Notes: generated from the sequence alone by a model not told the origin. Positions 22,261 to 33,545 are shown, counted from the stretch's first letter. The stretch is DNA of 64,000 nucleotides from Artemia franciscana (GCF_032884065.1 NC_088875.1:43385291-43449290), one strand, 5' to 3'. Program-made: numbers and translations.

Positions 22261-24394
22261 AAAAGGGTGCATTAAAGTTTTTAAATATTGTTGCAAGCTT
22301 TTCTCCAACTTATAAATAGTAAGCCCAACCACGGATCTTTATAGAAAAAAAAATCGAAAAGGTGCAAAATATTCGTTTCCAATGAAAAAACCATGCCAAT
22401 AAACATCGAACAAAAATTAATTTTCAAAGCTTTTTCACGAGATAATCATTTCATAGAAAAGTAGAGAGCTACAATAAACCAGCAATCAGTAGTATTAAAG
22501 TCAAATAACTTTCCAAGTGATAAATCAAACAAAAATCACCATCAATAAGTAACTTTAACCCAAAACGAACAGAAACTACAGCCCATATCCGAGTGAAACT
22601 CAAAACTAGTAGAAATTAAGGTGAGTGATGTGGACGGCTGACACACCCTATACCTTCTGAAGACCAGAACACAAATTACACTTAATGGAGACAATTATAT
22701 TTTAAATGTTCTCACTTTTTAAGTTTAATAAATCCAAAATTATTAAAACTTTAAGGAATAAATATCAGTAAATGTGTCAATTCACATTCATTTGTTGTTT
22801 TTTCCAGTAATCCTGGTTATGAAGGTGCTTTAAAATTTTTTTTTCGATATTATGAAAAACAGAAACATTCAGCTCGAAATAAGAATTGTTTTCATTAAAG
22901 CACAAATTATATTTTTCAGAATTTTCTAATAAAATTACAGAAGCTGCGGTTCTTCAAAATGCGTCATTCCTACTCATTCTGTGTGACATCATTCCGTCAA
23001 AAAAGCGTCATCCCTATTCATCTTAGTTTTTGCTCGTTTAGACTTTCATTTATTTATTGATGGTAATCTGTAATAACTTTACGCTTGGAAACTGATCAGA
23101 CTTTATTTCTGCTCATTTTTTTTATTTAGTGTATCTCTTTAGGTTTTCTTAAATAACTTATTTGGAGAAGTTTTAAATTGATTCTACAAATACTCAAATA
23201 CTACCATGTCATGTAACCTGTATTATTTTTATCCCTAGGAACCGAAACTAGCAAGCTGCAACCCGAGTTTCAATTATAGGGGGCTCCTTGGTTTTTGGAA
23301 CTCGAATGCTGTTTCACAACTTTAGATGTCATAGGATGCCAGCTAGATACCAAAAGATATAATTTTTCTATTACTTTCCTCATAAAGGTTATTACTGATC
23401 AGCCTTACCCTACCTTCAGTTCTTATCTTCAACTTTATGCTGAATCTTTGAGACTGATTCATATTCCCCAAGGAGTAAAATATATTAAAAAAAAAAATTA
23501 TATCCTGTTGCCTCCAAACAAAACGATTAGTCGAAAAGCAATTTTAACGAAAAAATCCGAGTTATAAAAAAACTAAAAGAAAACCGGAGAGGCTTAGGGC
23601 AAGTTTCTGCATCTCTGAAACCCGTTAGGCAGAATATCTGTAATTTATTAATGTACTGAGAAGGGATGAGGGTAAATTTCTACGCAAAACCTTATGATAT
23701 AAAATCCCAGGATGTTTTTCAAGTCATTTGAAATCTTCTATTAAGCAAACTATCATCATCTAATTTCAGCCTAGTTATTGCTATCTACCACAGCTATTAA
23801 AGAAAAATCAATCCGTAAAATAGATGGCATGGTGCAAGTCCTATTTATGAGCTAGAAAGACTGTGGAAGAATCCTAGATGAAATAAACATTTCATTCTTT
23901 TACCTCAAAATATCTAGTTTTTGACAGAGGAAGGGGAAGATGTTGAATAAGCTAAAATTTTTCAATCTATATTGTGGTTTTTTGAAGCACAATTACTGAA
24001 TAGGCACAATTACTGTACGGAGCACAATTTTCTTTCTTTCTTTACGTGGTCAGCAGTTAGTAGCTCTCAAGTAGTAAAAAATACAAAGTCAAAATTTTCC
24101 TGGGTATAAGAATAGCAAAAAGTGGCAAAATAGATACAGTAAAATTTTCAGTTTGTTTTGTGGGAAAAAAAAAACGGCTTTTCCTCCATGCTTTGTACAC
24201 GGTGTCAAAACCAAACTATCCTAGCTGGGAAAGCGAACTTATTTTTTTTCCTAGAGGTAAATGATTTTCTAGCAAAGGTAGAATTGTTTTCCAACGTTGA
24301 TCGATCGATCTTGATCTTCTAAGAGTTTGAACCCATTTGAACTGGGTCAACTCTGCCTATGTTTACAGATTCACGCCACTGACACGTGTTCCGA
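22261..24394. other. no gene recognised
   Basis: AT-rich. A lone terminal motif of the ~310 bp repeat (GCAAGCTGCAACCCGAG) is at 23252-23268. A 90-codon plus frame at 23295-23567 has no motif. No RNA gene seen. Confidence 0.45.
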
Positions 24395-24490
24395 ACCAAA
24401 TAACCAGTAACACCAGGACTCGAATCTCTGTCCTCACTGTTGGAGGTTTTCAATCCTAGCAGGCTAACCGTTCGGATAGGAGAGCTGTTT
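24395..24490 (-). repeat. tRNA-derived SINE head
   Basis: On the minus strand the order is A-box-like GAACGGTTAGCCTGCTAGG (24456-24474) then, ~30 bases later, B box AGATTCGAGTCCT (24415-24427). The latter is close to the GGTTCGANTCC consensus. The sequence between is too irregular for a clean cloverleaf, so this looks like a tRNA-derived SINE promoter and not a working tRNA. Confidence 0.55.
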
Positions 24491-24699
24491 TTGGAAATTA
24501 TTGCTTGCTTTTTATATTACTCAGGGAAATCAATATGGTAATGCAGACGACATGAGTAATTTTATCTAAGCAGGGCATCATTCTCTTTGTTACCCATAGG
24601 TTACAGTTGCGCGGCAGCATATGCAACTATATCTCATGTGCAATAAACACGCATTTTCCTCGTATCATGTTTGTATATTCATTATAATTATCGTAGTGT

Positions 24700-25370
24700 A
24701 TCAAACAGTTCGTGGTAACTAATTATAAGTAAGGAGCGCCCCGGGTCAATAGTAACAGAAACTCTGAAGAACAGAATTTGATACCAATAGATTTATACAT
24801 GTTTCAACAAGTCTAATCTCATACATCAAAGTTACGAGCCTGAGCAAATTTGCCTGATTGTTGCAAAAAGGAAGAAACTCCCTCTAAAAGTAACACAATC
24901 TTAATGTAAATAAAACCATCAGATTCAGCGTATAAGTTAACTCTACTGTAGAAGTTACAAGTATTTATCTGAAAAAATGTGGAATTTTGTATTTTCTACC
25001 AAAGAAAGATCATGGATGCGTGTTTATTTTTTATTTTTTCCGGAGTGATCGTATCGACCCAGTGGTTCTAAAATATCGTAAGAGGGCTTATTCGAACGGA
25101 AATTAAAAGTTCTGTTACCCTTTTTAAGTGACTAAAAATTTGAAGGCAATTAGGCCCCTCCTACACCCCCTTTTCTCAAACTCGTGTAATAGAATTTTGA
25201 GATAGCCACTTCATTGAGCATAGTTCACAGGTCGAGCAACTGTGCCTTTGGGGATATCATGAGCCTCCCACAGCCCCTGGGGAAAGGTCTTTAAGTTACA
25301 AAATTCTCCTATTCTTTACGTAAGTAGTATGGCATAAATGGGGCCAGACTCTACGCCTGAGGCCTTACAG
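24700..25370 (+). mobile_element. foldback-family element, left end intact, right end lost
   Basis: Begins with the exact 20 bp terminus ATCAAACAGTTCGTGGTAAC (24700-24719). It continues with the same modules as 60671-61350: GTCAATAGTAACAGAAACTC, GAATTTGATACCAATA, a TGTGGAATTT block, AGAGGGCTTATTC, TAGGCCCCTCC, TTTTGAGATAGCCACTT and CTCCCACAGCCCC. No matching right terminus follows, so it is truncated near 25370. Confidence 0.8.
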
Positions 25371-25439
25371 AATATACTCTAAACGTCATTTGCAAACTTA
25401 TATCAGTATAAATTTAGAACTTGTACTAGTTAAGAAACA

Positions 25440-25880
25440 CAGTGCGATGAAAGTTGAAACAGGAATTTTTTTTAACAGGATTCGTTGTATAGAAGCCGTA
25501 TGAGAATGGGACATATCTATCAGTATAGATTCAATAATGAACAAGCGAAATCAAGAAAAGCCTGTATATGTAAGTAATTTTGAATTGATAATAAAATAGG
25601 TTTATAACACCTTACCTTTTATCCTTTTATATCGTACTACTTAAAATAACCAGTGCAATAAAAACGTGTTTTTATTAAATTAATGAAAAAGTGTTTTTAT
25701 TAACAGGATTTTTCGTATAAAAGTGGTCCGAGAATGGGACATATCTATCACTATTGGATAAAAGCTTCAATAATGAACAAGCGAACTCAAGATAAGCCTA
25801 TGCATGTAAGTAATTTGAATTTATAGTCAAACAGATTTATAACGCCTTATCTTTTAGTTTTATCCTTTAAGCTATATAAA
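25440..25880 (+). repeat. tandem pair of exon-like units (228 bp period)
   Basis: Two copies of one unit. In each, a T-rich tract ends in TTAACAG, then a 91 or 99 base segment, then GTAAGTAATTT. Segment 1 is 25479-25569 and segment 2 is 25707-25805. Both stay open in the first frame: the shared core reads M-G-H-I-Y and segment 2 runs D-F-S-Y-K to Q-D-K-P-M-H. Flanks also match (TTTATAACNCCTTA). These have the form of a duplicated exon with consensus 3' and 5' splice sites, but no flanking exons or known domain support a gene. Confidence 0.45.
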
Positions 25881-26827
25881 ACTCGAAATTTTTCATAGAT
25901 CAAAATTTACATGTACAAAATTTAACATTCAATGTGTTTTCCAGGAAGCTATGCTTCGAACTAACGTTTAGATATCAATCCAGTTTTCTGATTTAACTGT
26001 TATCGAATTTGCCCATTTAAAAGGACCTGAAGAATATTTGCATGTTAATGCACGGATAATTATCCTTAATAATACTTGATGTTAAATCGAGTGTCTGTAT
26101 TGATGTTTTTGGATTATTTTGAACAAAATGAATCATTATTTTTACGTGGGAGTTCAAGATGCGTCTGGTGAAATATAATAAAGGTAATGAAATTTGCATC
26201 GCATAATGATTAATTCAGTAAAAAGGCCTCTGAGTATACTCCTCTCTATTGTTATATAAAGGCCCCAGACAATAACCCGTGAGTGCGCCCCCAAGTCTCA
26301 TCTCCAATGCCCCCCCAAGTTTATTTTTATCAATTTTTCCAATTTTATTTTCATGTCTTAGCGTAGGTATAGTTGTTTCTTAACTGCAGTGTCTCGGGAG
26401 AGGAAATTAATGACTTTTGAGAGAGGTTATGTAGCACTTGTCCTATTTTTAAATATTGTTTAATATTGAGATTTCAGTCTTTTTATGGTGTTGATGTTAT
26501 GTATTTAAAAAAAATAGGAAATTCAAAGCTTTAATCGGAAAGTACAGATGATATTCTGGAATTTAGAATCTGCTAACTACTGAGACAAACATATCTAATG
26601 CAAACAACCAAGAACTTAGTCGTTGAAACGTCTGGAGATTCGTCAAGATTAGAGAATATTTAATTTTGACCGAATCTTGTATAATGTCTTCTAGCATTCC
26701 GAGCCCTAAAAATTTCAGATAAGAGTTGCACATTTTGTTCATTTCAGACTAAAATTTTCGAGACCGCCTTCTTTTTTTTTTATCAAATCGGCTAGGTGAT
26801 CAACCAATGTGACGGAGACTTTAATTT
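25881..26827. other. no feature recognised
   Basis: AT-rich sequence; a 60-codon minus frame at 26017-26199 has no motif. Confidence 0.45.
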
Positions 26828-27094
26828 CTACATTTCTGCCTTGTGCTTCTTACTCTCTGCATGTCTCCTCTGATTCCCTAGATTAGCACGCACATAGAAT
26901 TTACATGCTTTGCAGTAATCAACTAATGGGTCATCTTTATCTGCCTTAAGCCAGTCTTTCAACTCATCGAAGTTAAGTCACTTAGTCTTGAAACGCTTCT
27001 GGTAGTTTGACCATTTGTCTGCTATTTTAAAATAGTTTGCAGTGCTAATAAATATACCGCCAACGACACCACGGATACTCGATTGCGTTTTGTC
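26828..27094 (-). pseudogene. zinc-finger (BED/hAT-N-terminus-like) coding remnant
   Basis: Open on the minus strand for 89 codons apart from a single TGA (26978-26980). It ends in TAG at 26828-26830. The second half reads F-D-E-L-K-D-W-L-K-A-D-K-D-D-P, then Y-C-K-A-C-K-F-Y-V, then H-A-E-S-K-K-H-K-A. That is C-x2-C, about 15 residues, then H-x5-H, with a preceding tryptophan-containing W-L-K segment, as in the BED-like or TTF-like fingers that start many hAT-type transposases and their domesticated relatives. No catalytic domain follows, so it is a stranded fragment or single exon. Confidence 0.55.
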
Positions 27095-27275
27095 ATTGTT
27101 ACAAGGGAAGCATTATTTCCTCTTTTACTTTGATGGAAGCGTTTTAAGTGGGCCGCTTAATGTTCAAAATAATAGATTGTTCTTGGGGAAAAAAATATAA
27201 CACGGGAACAGGAAAATTGTGAAATTTCGAGTTAAATAGTTTTGTAACAGGGAACTAAACCCCTTTATTTTTCGT

Positions 27276-27480
27276 CAACCAAAAAGACAGTTTGACCTCA
27301 ACCACTCGGTGTGGTTGAGATCAACCGCTGTCTTTGCTTGAAACAATGACAAACCATCTTGTCATGAAAAGTATTTTTGCGTGAAACAATTGACTGGTTG
27401 AGCTCTGGTTTAACCAGAACTTTCATTGTTTTTAACCGTAGGGTTGTACCATTTATAATCATTGGTTGAACTTTTCAGGC
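27276..27480. repeat. small hairpin-forming element
   Basis: GACAGTTTGACCTCAACCAC (27290-27309) faces TGTGGTTGAGATCAACCGCT (27312-27331) as an imperfect inverted repeat. Further GGTTGA/TCAACC and CTGGTTGAGC/GGTTTAACCAG motifs follow to 27480. This looks like a short foldback element; no target duplication found. Confidence 0.5.
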
Positions 27481-28014
27481 GTAGATTTCAAAAAAAAGAA
27501 TTTGTACGGTATAAACAAGTTTATATAAAATGAGAATTCTAAGCCTGCAAACAGAATTCTAGCCACGCAAAACTTTAATTTTTTTTTTCATATTATGCCT
27601 ATTTGGATAAGTGTTGAGTTATATCCTGCAATTTGATTCACATAGGCCTATTGACATTCTTAGGGCAAGTCAGGAGTTTTTTGTCATTATTTCTTTATTT
27701 ATTTATTAATTCATTTATTTATCAATATGATGTGACCCCAAAACGAACATGAAAACCCAATGAAACCCAAAATGAATAGGAATTACAATAGATAACCTAG
27801 TCAAACTCAGAACGAGCAAAAATTAAAAGGAGTAGAGCAGACACCCGCCATGTTTTCTCAAAATTTTGCTTAAGAAAAACAAAACAAAACAAAACCGTGT
27901 ATTGTCTGTTTAATATACATATTCTGATATTCTTTCGTTATAGTCTTAATACTTCTTTATTTATTAAAGTCAAAAAGTGAAAAAATTTAAAATCTATTAT
28001 GTAACTGCAGTTGC
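27481..28014. other. no feature recognised
   Basis: AT-rich with short poly-purine runs; nothing supportable. Confidence 0.45.
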
Positions 28015-28340
28015 TAATGAGGAAATTACTCATAGACGGTGAGCCACATTTACCCGCATTATTTGAAGAAAATAAAGATTGGTTAAAAAACAAGTTTTCG
28101 CAAATGAAAGTAAGAAGTGATATTAAAACTCAAAACAAACAGAAATAATTCTATGTACCAAGGGATTGTCCCACTCTTCAATAGCTTGCTCTTTGAGCTA
28201 AAGATTGACTGTTTGCCAGCATGTTTTTAAGAATGACTCCTAAAACACAAGGGCCACTTAGTTAGAATATGCGGGTTTTTCTTAAGTGGGAACAACCTTA
28301 GCATGAATGACAAAATACTGAGGAGGGAGGCAACCCCTTC
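28015..28340 (+). repeat. foldback-family half-arm fragment
   Basis: Contains ATGAAAGTAAGAAGTGATAT, TAAAACTCAAAACAAACAG, TTGCTCTTTGAGCTAAAG and TTAAGAATGACTCCTAAAAC in the order seen at 53405-53690 and 55690-55930. Only one arm is recognisable. Confidence 0.7.
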
Positions 28341-28844
28341 GTAAATAAAACAATATCTGTTTGTTGAGTTTTAAGCTGAAACAAAAGGTCAGCAAAATCT
28401 CTTAAGCCATATCTGGAATCTTTAAAAATAAATTTAACAAACTTGAAACTATCCAGAAAGTCAGAAATGTTTAACTTTGATATACACCCATGTGCACATA
28501 TGTGCCGTTTGTTAACTATTTTTTGGTCTTGTAAAGTGTAAACAGTTAAATAATATAAAGATATAATAGATTACTCATCTACAGGAAGAGACATAGATTT
28601 AATATGGAACTTAGTTTAAAATTGCCTATAAATACACCTACTGTTTTTTAATTTTTATTTAGATTATGTAGAAACACTGACTTTAAAATTAATATAATTT
28701 TTTTTTTCAAAATTTTGGTCAAAATCAATCGGTATTATTTTTTTAATTTTCTATCAAGAATAAAGAATTTAAGGATAGGAAAAATTGAATAATCAGGGCG
28801 AATATTAATTCTGTCTACCATTTTAGAGATGGTAATTTAAATTC
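28341..28844. other. no feature recognised
   Basis: AT-rich. It ends just before the AACACCTTC repeats. Confidence 0.45.
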
Positions 28845-28990
28845 CCATTAACACCTTCAAAAATAAAACCATCAAAGGTGTTCAGCTAACACCTTCAAAA
28901 ATGGAAAAGACAAGATACAAAAATACAAGTTTTAGCTTTTCCGAAAAATTCCCATTAACACCTTCAAAGGTGTTTAGTTAACACCTTCAA
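28845..28990. repeat. reiterated AACACCTTC mini-palindromes
   Basis: AACACCTTCAAAGGTGTT at 28967-28984 is a perfect 8 bp-arm palindrome around CA. A related motif is AACACCTTCAAAAAT, seen at about 28850, 28889, 28980 and again at 29788. The intervening ~70 bp (TGGAAAAGACAAGATACAAA and TACAAGTTTTAGCTTTTTCC pieces) is duplicated with the repeat start. Confidence 0.7.
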
Positions 28991-30145
28991 AAATGGAAAA
29001 ACACAAGATACAAAAATACAAGTTTTAGCTTTTTCCAAGACGTGGATTCAGTCGAGAAGAAATTCGTGAAAATGAAGTATAACGCCTGAACACGCTTCGT
29101 TTTGTTTTAACATGCTTAGGACCTACTTTTTTTTCGCTTGTACAGTATGTCAATTTGACTCGGTAATAGGAACTTAATTCCAAGACAAAACAGTTCCAAC
29201 TATCTTGTCCAGGGTTCATTGTGCCCTCATTGAAACTTAGCTTGAGCCAACATTACTAGTAAGCCGTCTTACTGATTAATTGTTAGAATTGTACTTCTAA
29301 TGGACCTAGAGGCAGAGGAAAAATAGAAAAACACTAAAAGAAAAAAAAAACAGACATTTTTTGAAAATGTGACAGTGCGTGCAATTTCGCGAAGACGCTG
29401 CAAATTTTCTCTAAGACCATCTAGCCAGGGCTGCAATTTTTTTTAAAGGATTGTGTCATATTTTTTCCAGAAATGTGCTTTTTGTGTCTTCTCAGATTCC
29501 ATAATGTTTCACAAAATATTTCTTTTCCAAATCAGTTCAAAAATAAGTAAACTAAACCTTATCCTTTTATCTTGGAAATGTAACGTTTTTATGATGCCAT
29601 GGAAGAAATAGGAACATTCGATTAAATTAATATTAAACACTATGAATTTGTCTCTGGGCGGCCAATGAGGCCAGCTTACATTTATAAAAGTTCCAGGGAC
29701 AATTAATTCTGACAGTAAATTGAAAATAGACTTATCGTACGACGTTATGAATTTATGCATTCGGCTTTATCGGTTAAGCCTTAGTTAACACCTTCAAAAA
29801 TGGAAAAATACAAGCTACGAAAATACAAAAATACAAGTTTTTCTTTTTCCGAGACCTGAATTCAGTCGAGCAAGAAATTTGTGAAAATGGAGCATAACGC
29901 CTGAACACTCTTGGTTTCGTTTTAAGATGCTTTGGGCCTACTTTTTTTTCTTTTGTACAGTATGTCAAATTGACTCGTTAATCGGGACATAATTCCAAGA
30001 CAAAACAGTTCCAAGTATCTTGTCCAGGGTTCATCGTGCCCTCGCTGAAACTTAGCTTGAACCAACAATACTATTAAGCTGTCTTCCTGTCTTAATGGTT
30101 AGAATTGTACTTCTAATGGACCTAGAGGCAGAGGAAAAATCTAAG
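28976..30145. repeat. pair of ~350 bp direct repeats with 460 bp spacer
   Basis: Copy 1 is about 28979-29325 and copy 2 about 29787-30145. Both run from AACACCTTCAAAAATGG through GATTCAGTCGAG/AATTCAGTCGAG, ACAAAACAGTTCCAA, TATCTTGTCCAGGGTTCAT and GAACTTAGCTTGA-like pieces. They end together at GGACCTAGAGGCAGAGGAAA. Divergence is roughly one base in eight by eye. The unit does not start TG or end CA and no tRNA primer site is seen, so LTRs are unlikely. Confidence 0.75.
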
Positions 30146-30319
30146 CCAAAATCAATCGCACATTTGTACTAAAAATCACAAATGAATATCAGACATATAA
30201 GTACTGAACAACTTGGTTGTGCCTCTAACACACAAACACCCCTCCCCAGAGCTTCAAGTATATTTTACCCTCATTATATATAGGGCTTATTGGTCTCATC
30301 TTCTTTCTCCTTTTACCAG

Positions 30320-32700
30320 GCCATAAAATTATTCCGTATATCGGAAGGAATTTCCCAGTCGTGCACGGTTCCTGAAGTACGAGAGACCAGCTGCTTTGCA
30401 TGCATCAAGGAGTCTATACTGTCGAGAAATAGACTGTTCCCGAGTTTCGTTTTTATATTTGATAGAACTGAAAATTGATGTTCTACAACTGCACTGGAAT
30501 GCGGGAGAGCCCAGATTTAGCATGAAAAAGGACAGCTCTTTGAAATGTGGCTTGCCTTGAGCATCTTTTGTATTCAATAACGTCTTACAAAAGATCGAAG
30601 GAGACATTTCAGCTCCCATGGTTCTGATAGTTCTGATAATATTGTCCCTGTGCTCACTCACCAAGATCCACTGAGTCTCTATTAATTCCTTGACCCTTCC
30701 ATCTCACCTTCATGTTTCCCAAGTATGCTGTTGAGCCAACCAGTCAGTCCCAATAGAGTGTCAACTCTTCCGCTCAAAGCAGTCACTGGGTCTAAACAAG
30801 CCAGTGCTTTTAAATTGGTGTCGAAATGATTTTTTCCGCATTTGTGTGATAACTTCTAAAAGGAAGTTCAGGCAGTTCAACCTAAACTGTTGGAGATCAT
30901 TCTAGCGTATCATATCCTTATATTTCAGCAAGTGTATTTTGGTATTTGGACCACAAGAAATCTCGGATATTTCCTTGAAACAGCGTGAGATCATGACTGT
31001 GACAAAAGTAATGTCATCTCAAAAATGTCAGTTTTGACAAAAGACACTATGATAGACTTCATGGTTGCCCTTGCGCTGGAAAGGAGTTTGTGAATGCGAG
31101 TTTCACTACTCTGGAATTCCAAACTCAAGTAATTGCTCTTGTTGAGCGTAAATGCAAGGAAATGAAAGTATGCCTTAGTCAAGGGCTCCTTTGTGTTAGA
31201 GAAGATTTTGGTAGCTCTATCTCTTAAACTCTTGTTCCCAGCTGCATCTCCAAGACCGTGATTGGCAAAAAACATTAAAAGGGCAATCCATTACACAAGA
31301 ACACGAGAAATTGCTTGTTCCATCGAAAGCCACCGAGCATTTGCTATTTGAAGCATCCAGTGTGCCTACAGGTCTGCAAATTTCTGAATTTCCTTCAGCT
31401 CAACAATACGTTTAGGGCTGTTAGCAACATAGTTGATCAAATCTCTCAGCATAGGCTCAATGCCTTCTGGAAGTTATTCGCTCGCATGACTGGCAACTAG
31501 GGCAAGAGAATGACTGGTACATCCAAGAACAAACAGCTCAGGTTGATCATCAACATTCCCCCCCCCCGGACTTCCAGTAGTAGGCAGTGCCCCAAGTCTA
31601 GCTGGAGCTCCCGTGTTAACAGAAGCATTGTCAAAGCCAATGCCGATCATCCGATTGAGTAGTATACCAAGCTTTTTAAAATTGTTCATGACTAAAGTTT
31701 TCTGTCCAAGGCTGCTTGCATCTTCAACATCCGGAATTCCTAAGGATTCTTCTTTGACTGCTTGAGTATCGGGCTATTTGTACTTCATAATAATCACCAG
31801 GTTTTGACAGTTCCTCTATCTGTTGTCTCATCAAGTGTCAACGAGTAAAAGGTTTTACTCAAGTTATGAGAAAGTCTGCTCCGTTCATATGGGGCAAGAA
31901 CATTCTTCACGATCTCTGTGATCGTCTTCTGTTTCATCTGGACACTCTTAAGCACATGCTGAGCCCAGTGCACATGCTTTCAAAACAGGGATAAGCGTAT
32001 CGGCTTTAATTAAAGGTATGTCTTTTGAGGCAAACCATGCTGATAAGCGGATTTCTGCATTGGTTACATCAATATCTTTCTGCCTAACAGACATCAGCAC
32101 ACTGGGTATAGATGCAGCTCCTGCTTCTTTGCAACTATCAATGTGATTCTTTAATTTTGTATGCCTCAAAATATTCTTTTTGACCCTTCAAAATCCAATG
32201 GTAGAGCTTGCACCACAGCTGGTCTTTATTGCTCGGGAGTCTAGTTAAAAAATACTTGATCTCCTTGCCATCCTCCCAAGCCTTAACAAAACCTCGTTTC
32301 GGTTTCTTCTTGGTTTTTATTTTTATTTTCCTGGCTTGTACTGTTTCTATCTCACTATTGCTGCTTCCAATGTCACTCACAAAGGTATTAGCTGGCTCCT
32401 TATGACCAACTTGCAAATTCTCCTTTTTGCCTTACATGAGCTTATGATGGCTACACCTTCACTACTTTCAGACATTTCACTTTCCGAGTCGTTGTCACTC
32501 AGTTCTAGATTGTCGGTAGCCATCTTCCTCTTTTTCTTGGTTTTCTGTTCTGTACTAAGAACTCCACTATTTTCAGGCCCACTGTCGGTACCACTGCTCA
32601 GTTGATATGTACGTTTGGACTTACTTTTGGTTCTCGTCACGTTTTCAGCATCAAGAACAGATCTCTGCTTGCTTTCCCCTGAAATTACCACTGCAAAACA
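30320..32700 (-). pseudogene. hAT-type transposase gene, broken
   Basis: Minus-strand transposase of the hAT superfamily (cut-and-paste DNA transposition, nuclear), split by frameshifts. In order: a lysine/serine/acid-rich N-terminus (32377-32691), a finger-like C-K-L-Y-H and H-T-K-L-K-N-H region (about 32130-32230), then A-W-F-A-S-K-D-I-P-L (about 32020-32050). The first catalytic Asp box is Y-S-L-T-L-D-E-T-T-D near 31810-31840, the second is I-G-F-D-N-A-S-V near 31630-31650, and C-T-S-H-S-L-A-L is near 31500-31525. The dimerisation motif L-P-H-S-S-A-V-V-E-H-Q-F-S-V-L lies near 30475-30520 (family: LPHSxAxxERxFS). It ends near 30320. The catalytic boxes survive but at least four frame breaks make it non-functional. 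Terminal repeats and an 8 bp duplication were not found. A good splice acceptor (TTGTTTTGCAG) lies just upstream of the N-terminus at 32692-32702. Confidence 0.8.
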
Positions 32701-32785
32701 AACAGAAGAATCGTCGTTTCAAGCAAAACTGTTATTCGATTTCTTAAATTGGTTTCAATAGCACTATGCACACCAACCATTTTGT

Positions 32786-33004
32786 CTAAAGTGCTTGGAA
32801 CATCAATGAAAACTCTCTTGTCACTTGCCAGCTGCTTGGTTTCTTTATTTGTTCTTCCCTGTCTTTCAGTGGACTCTTTTCCTTCTTCCCTCTTTTTTGA
32901 GAAAAAGTCCAGTATCTGACTCTGAGCCTGTTTTTTCGGTCAATTCCTGGTTTCTCCCATACTAGAAGCCAATCAGCTACAATTTTCAGAGAATATATCT
33001 GCAA
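32786..33004 (-). CDS. candidate upstream exon of the hAT gene (uncertain)
   Basis: A 72-codon minus frame rich in Lys, Arg and Glu (R-K-N-R-L-R-V-R-Y-W, K-R-G-K-K-E-K-S-P-L) ends about 85 bases before the acceptor that precedes the transposase N-terminus. Its charged composition resembles the adjoining exon. No clear donor was found, so it may be a chance frame. Confidence 0.25.
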   Translation of the reverse strand: MQIYSLKIVADWLLVWEKPGIDRKNRLRVRYWTFSQKRGKKEKSPLKDREEQIKKPSSWQVTREFSLMFQAL

Positions 33005-33339
33005 AGTAAACCAGAATCCTTAATACCCTTCTATTGCAGTAGTAATGCCTTGATTTGAAACTTGATTGAGCTATGAAACTTTACATAGCTTGATTAGAAT
33101 CTTTTATCATCTACTAGTGGAGTAACCACAGACAAACAAACTATTAAGTTAAATCATACAAAGGTTATAAAAATCATCATCAATTACCTTCCCCTGTTTC
33201 ATTTTAGGGAAGCAAATCATATCATAATCACAACTAGGTCCACGTATCTAAAGTTTAGATTTTTTCAGAACATGCTTTGAACCTTAACACTCAGCCTAAC
33301 CTCAAATAGGCGTTTGTACCATTTTTATTCAAGTAGAAA

Positions 33340-33545
33340 CAGTACCGAGAAATCAAAACTTACCTTAAAATCAAGATACAAGATTGTATTGCCTAAACTC
33401 ATTGGCTGGCTCTCAGAGACGCTTAGAAATACTATGATTTTAACAAAAATTTAGTAAAAACAGCACCAGAAAATCAATACTATATATTAAAATCAAGAGG
33501 AAATACTGTTTTGCCTAAACTCATTGCTTGGCTCTCACAGATGAT
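33340..33545. repeat. ~119 bp imperfect tandem duplication
   Basis: AACAGTACCGAGAAATCAA (33340) and AACAGCACCAGAAAATCAA (33459) start two copies. Both contain TTAAAATCAAGA and TTGCCTAAACTCATTG and end in TGGCTCTCA(G/C)AGA. No coding content. Confidence 0.75.

Noticed and set aside
23295..23567. 90-codon plus frame following the lone repeat terminus
   Set aside because: No domain, AT-driven Ile/Lys composition and no splice signal.
28976..30145. LTR retrotransposon made of the 350 bp direct repeats
   Set aside because: No TG...CA ends, no primer-binding site or polypurine tract, and the 460 bp interior has no gag or pol.
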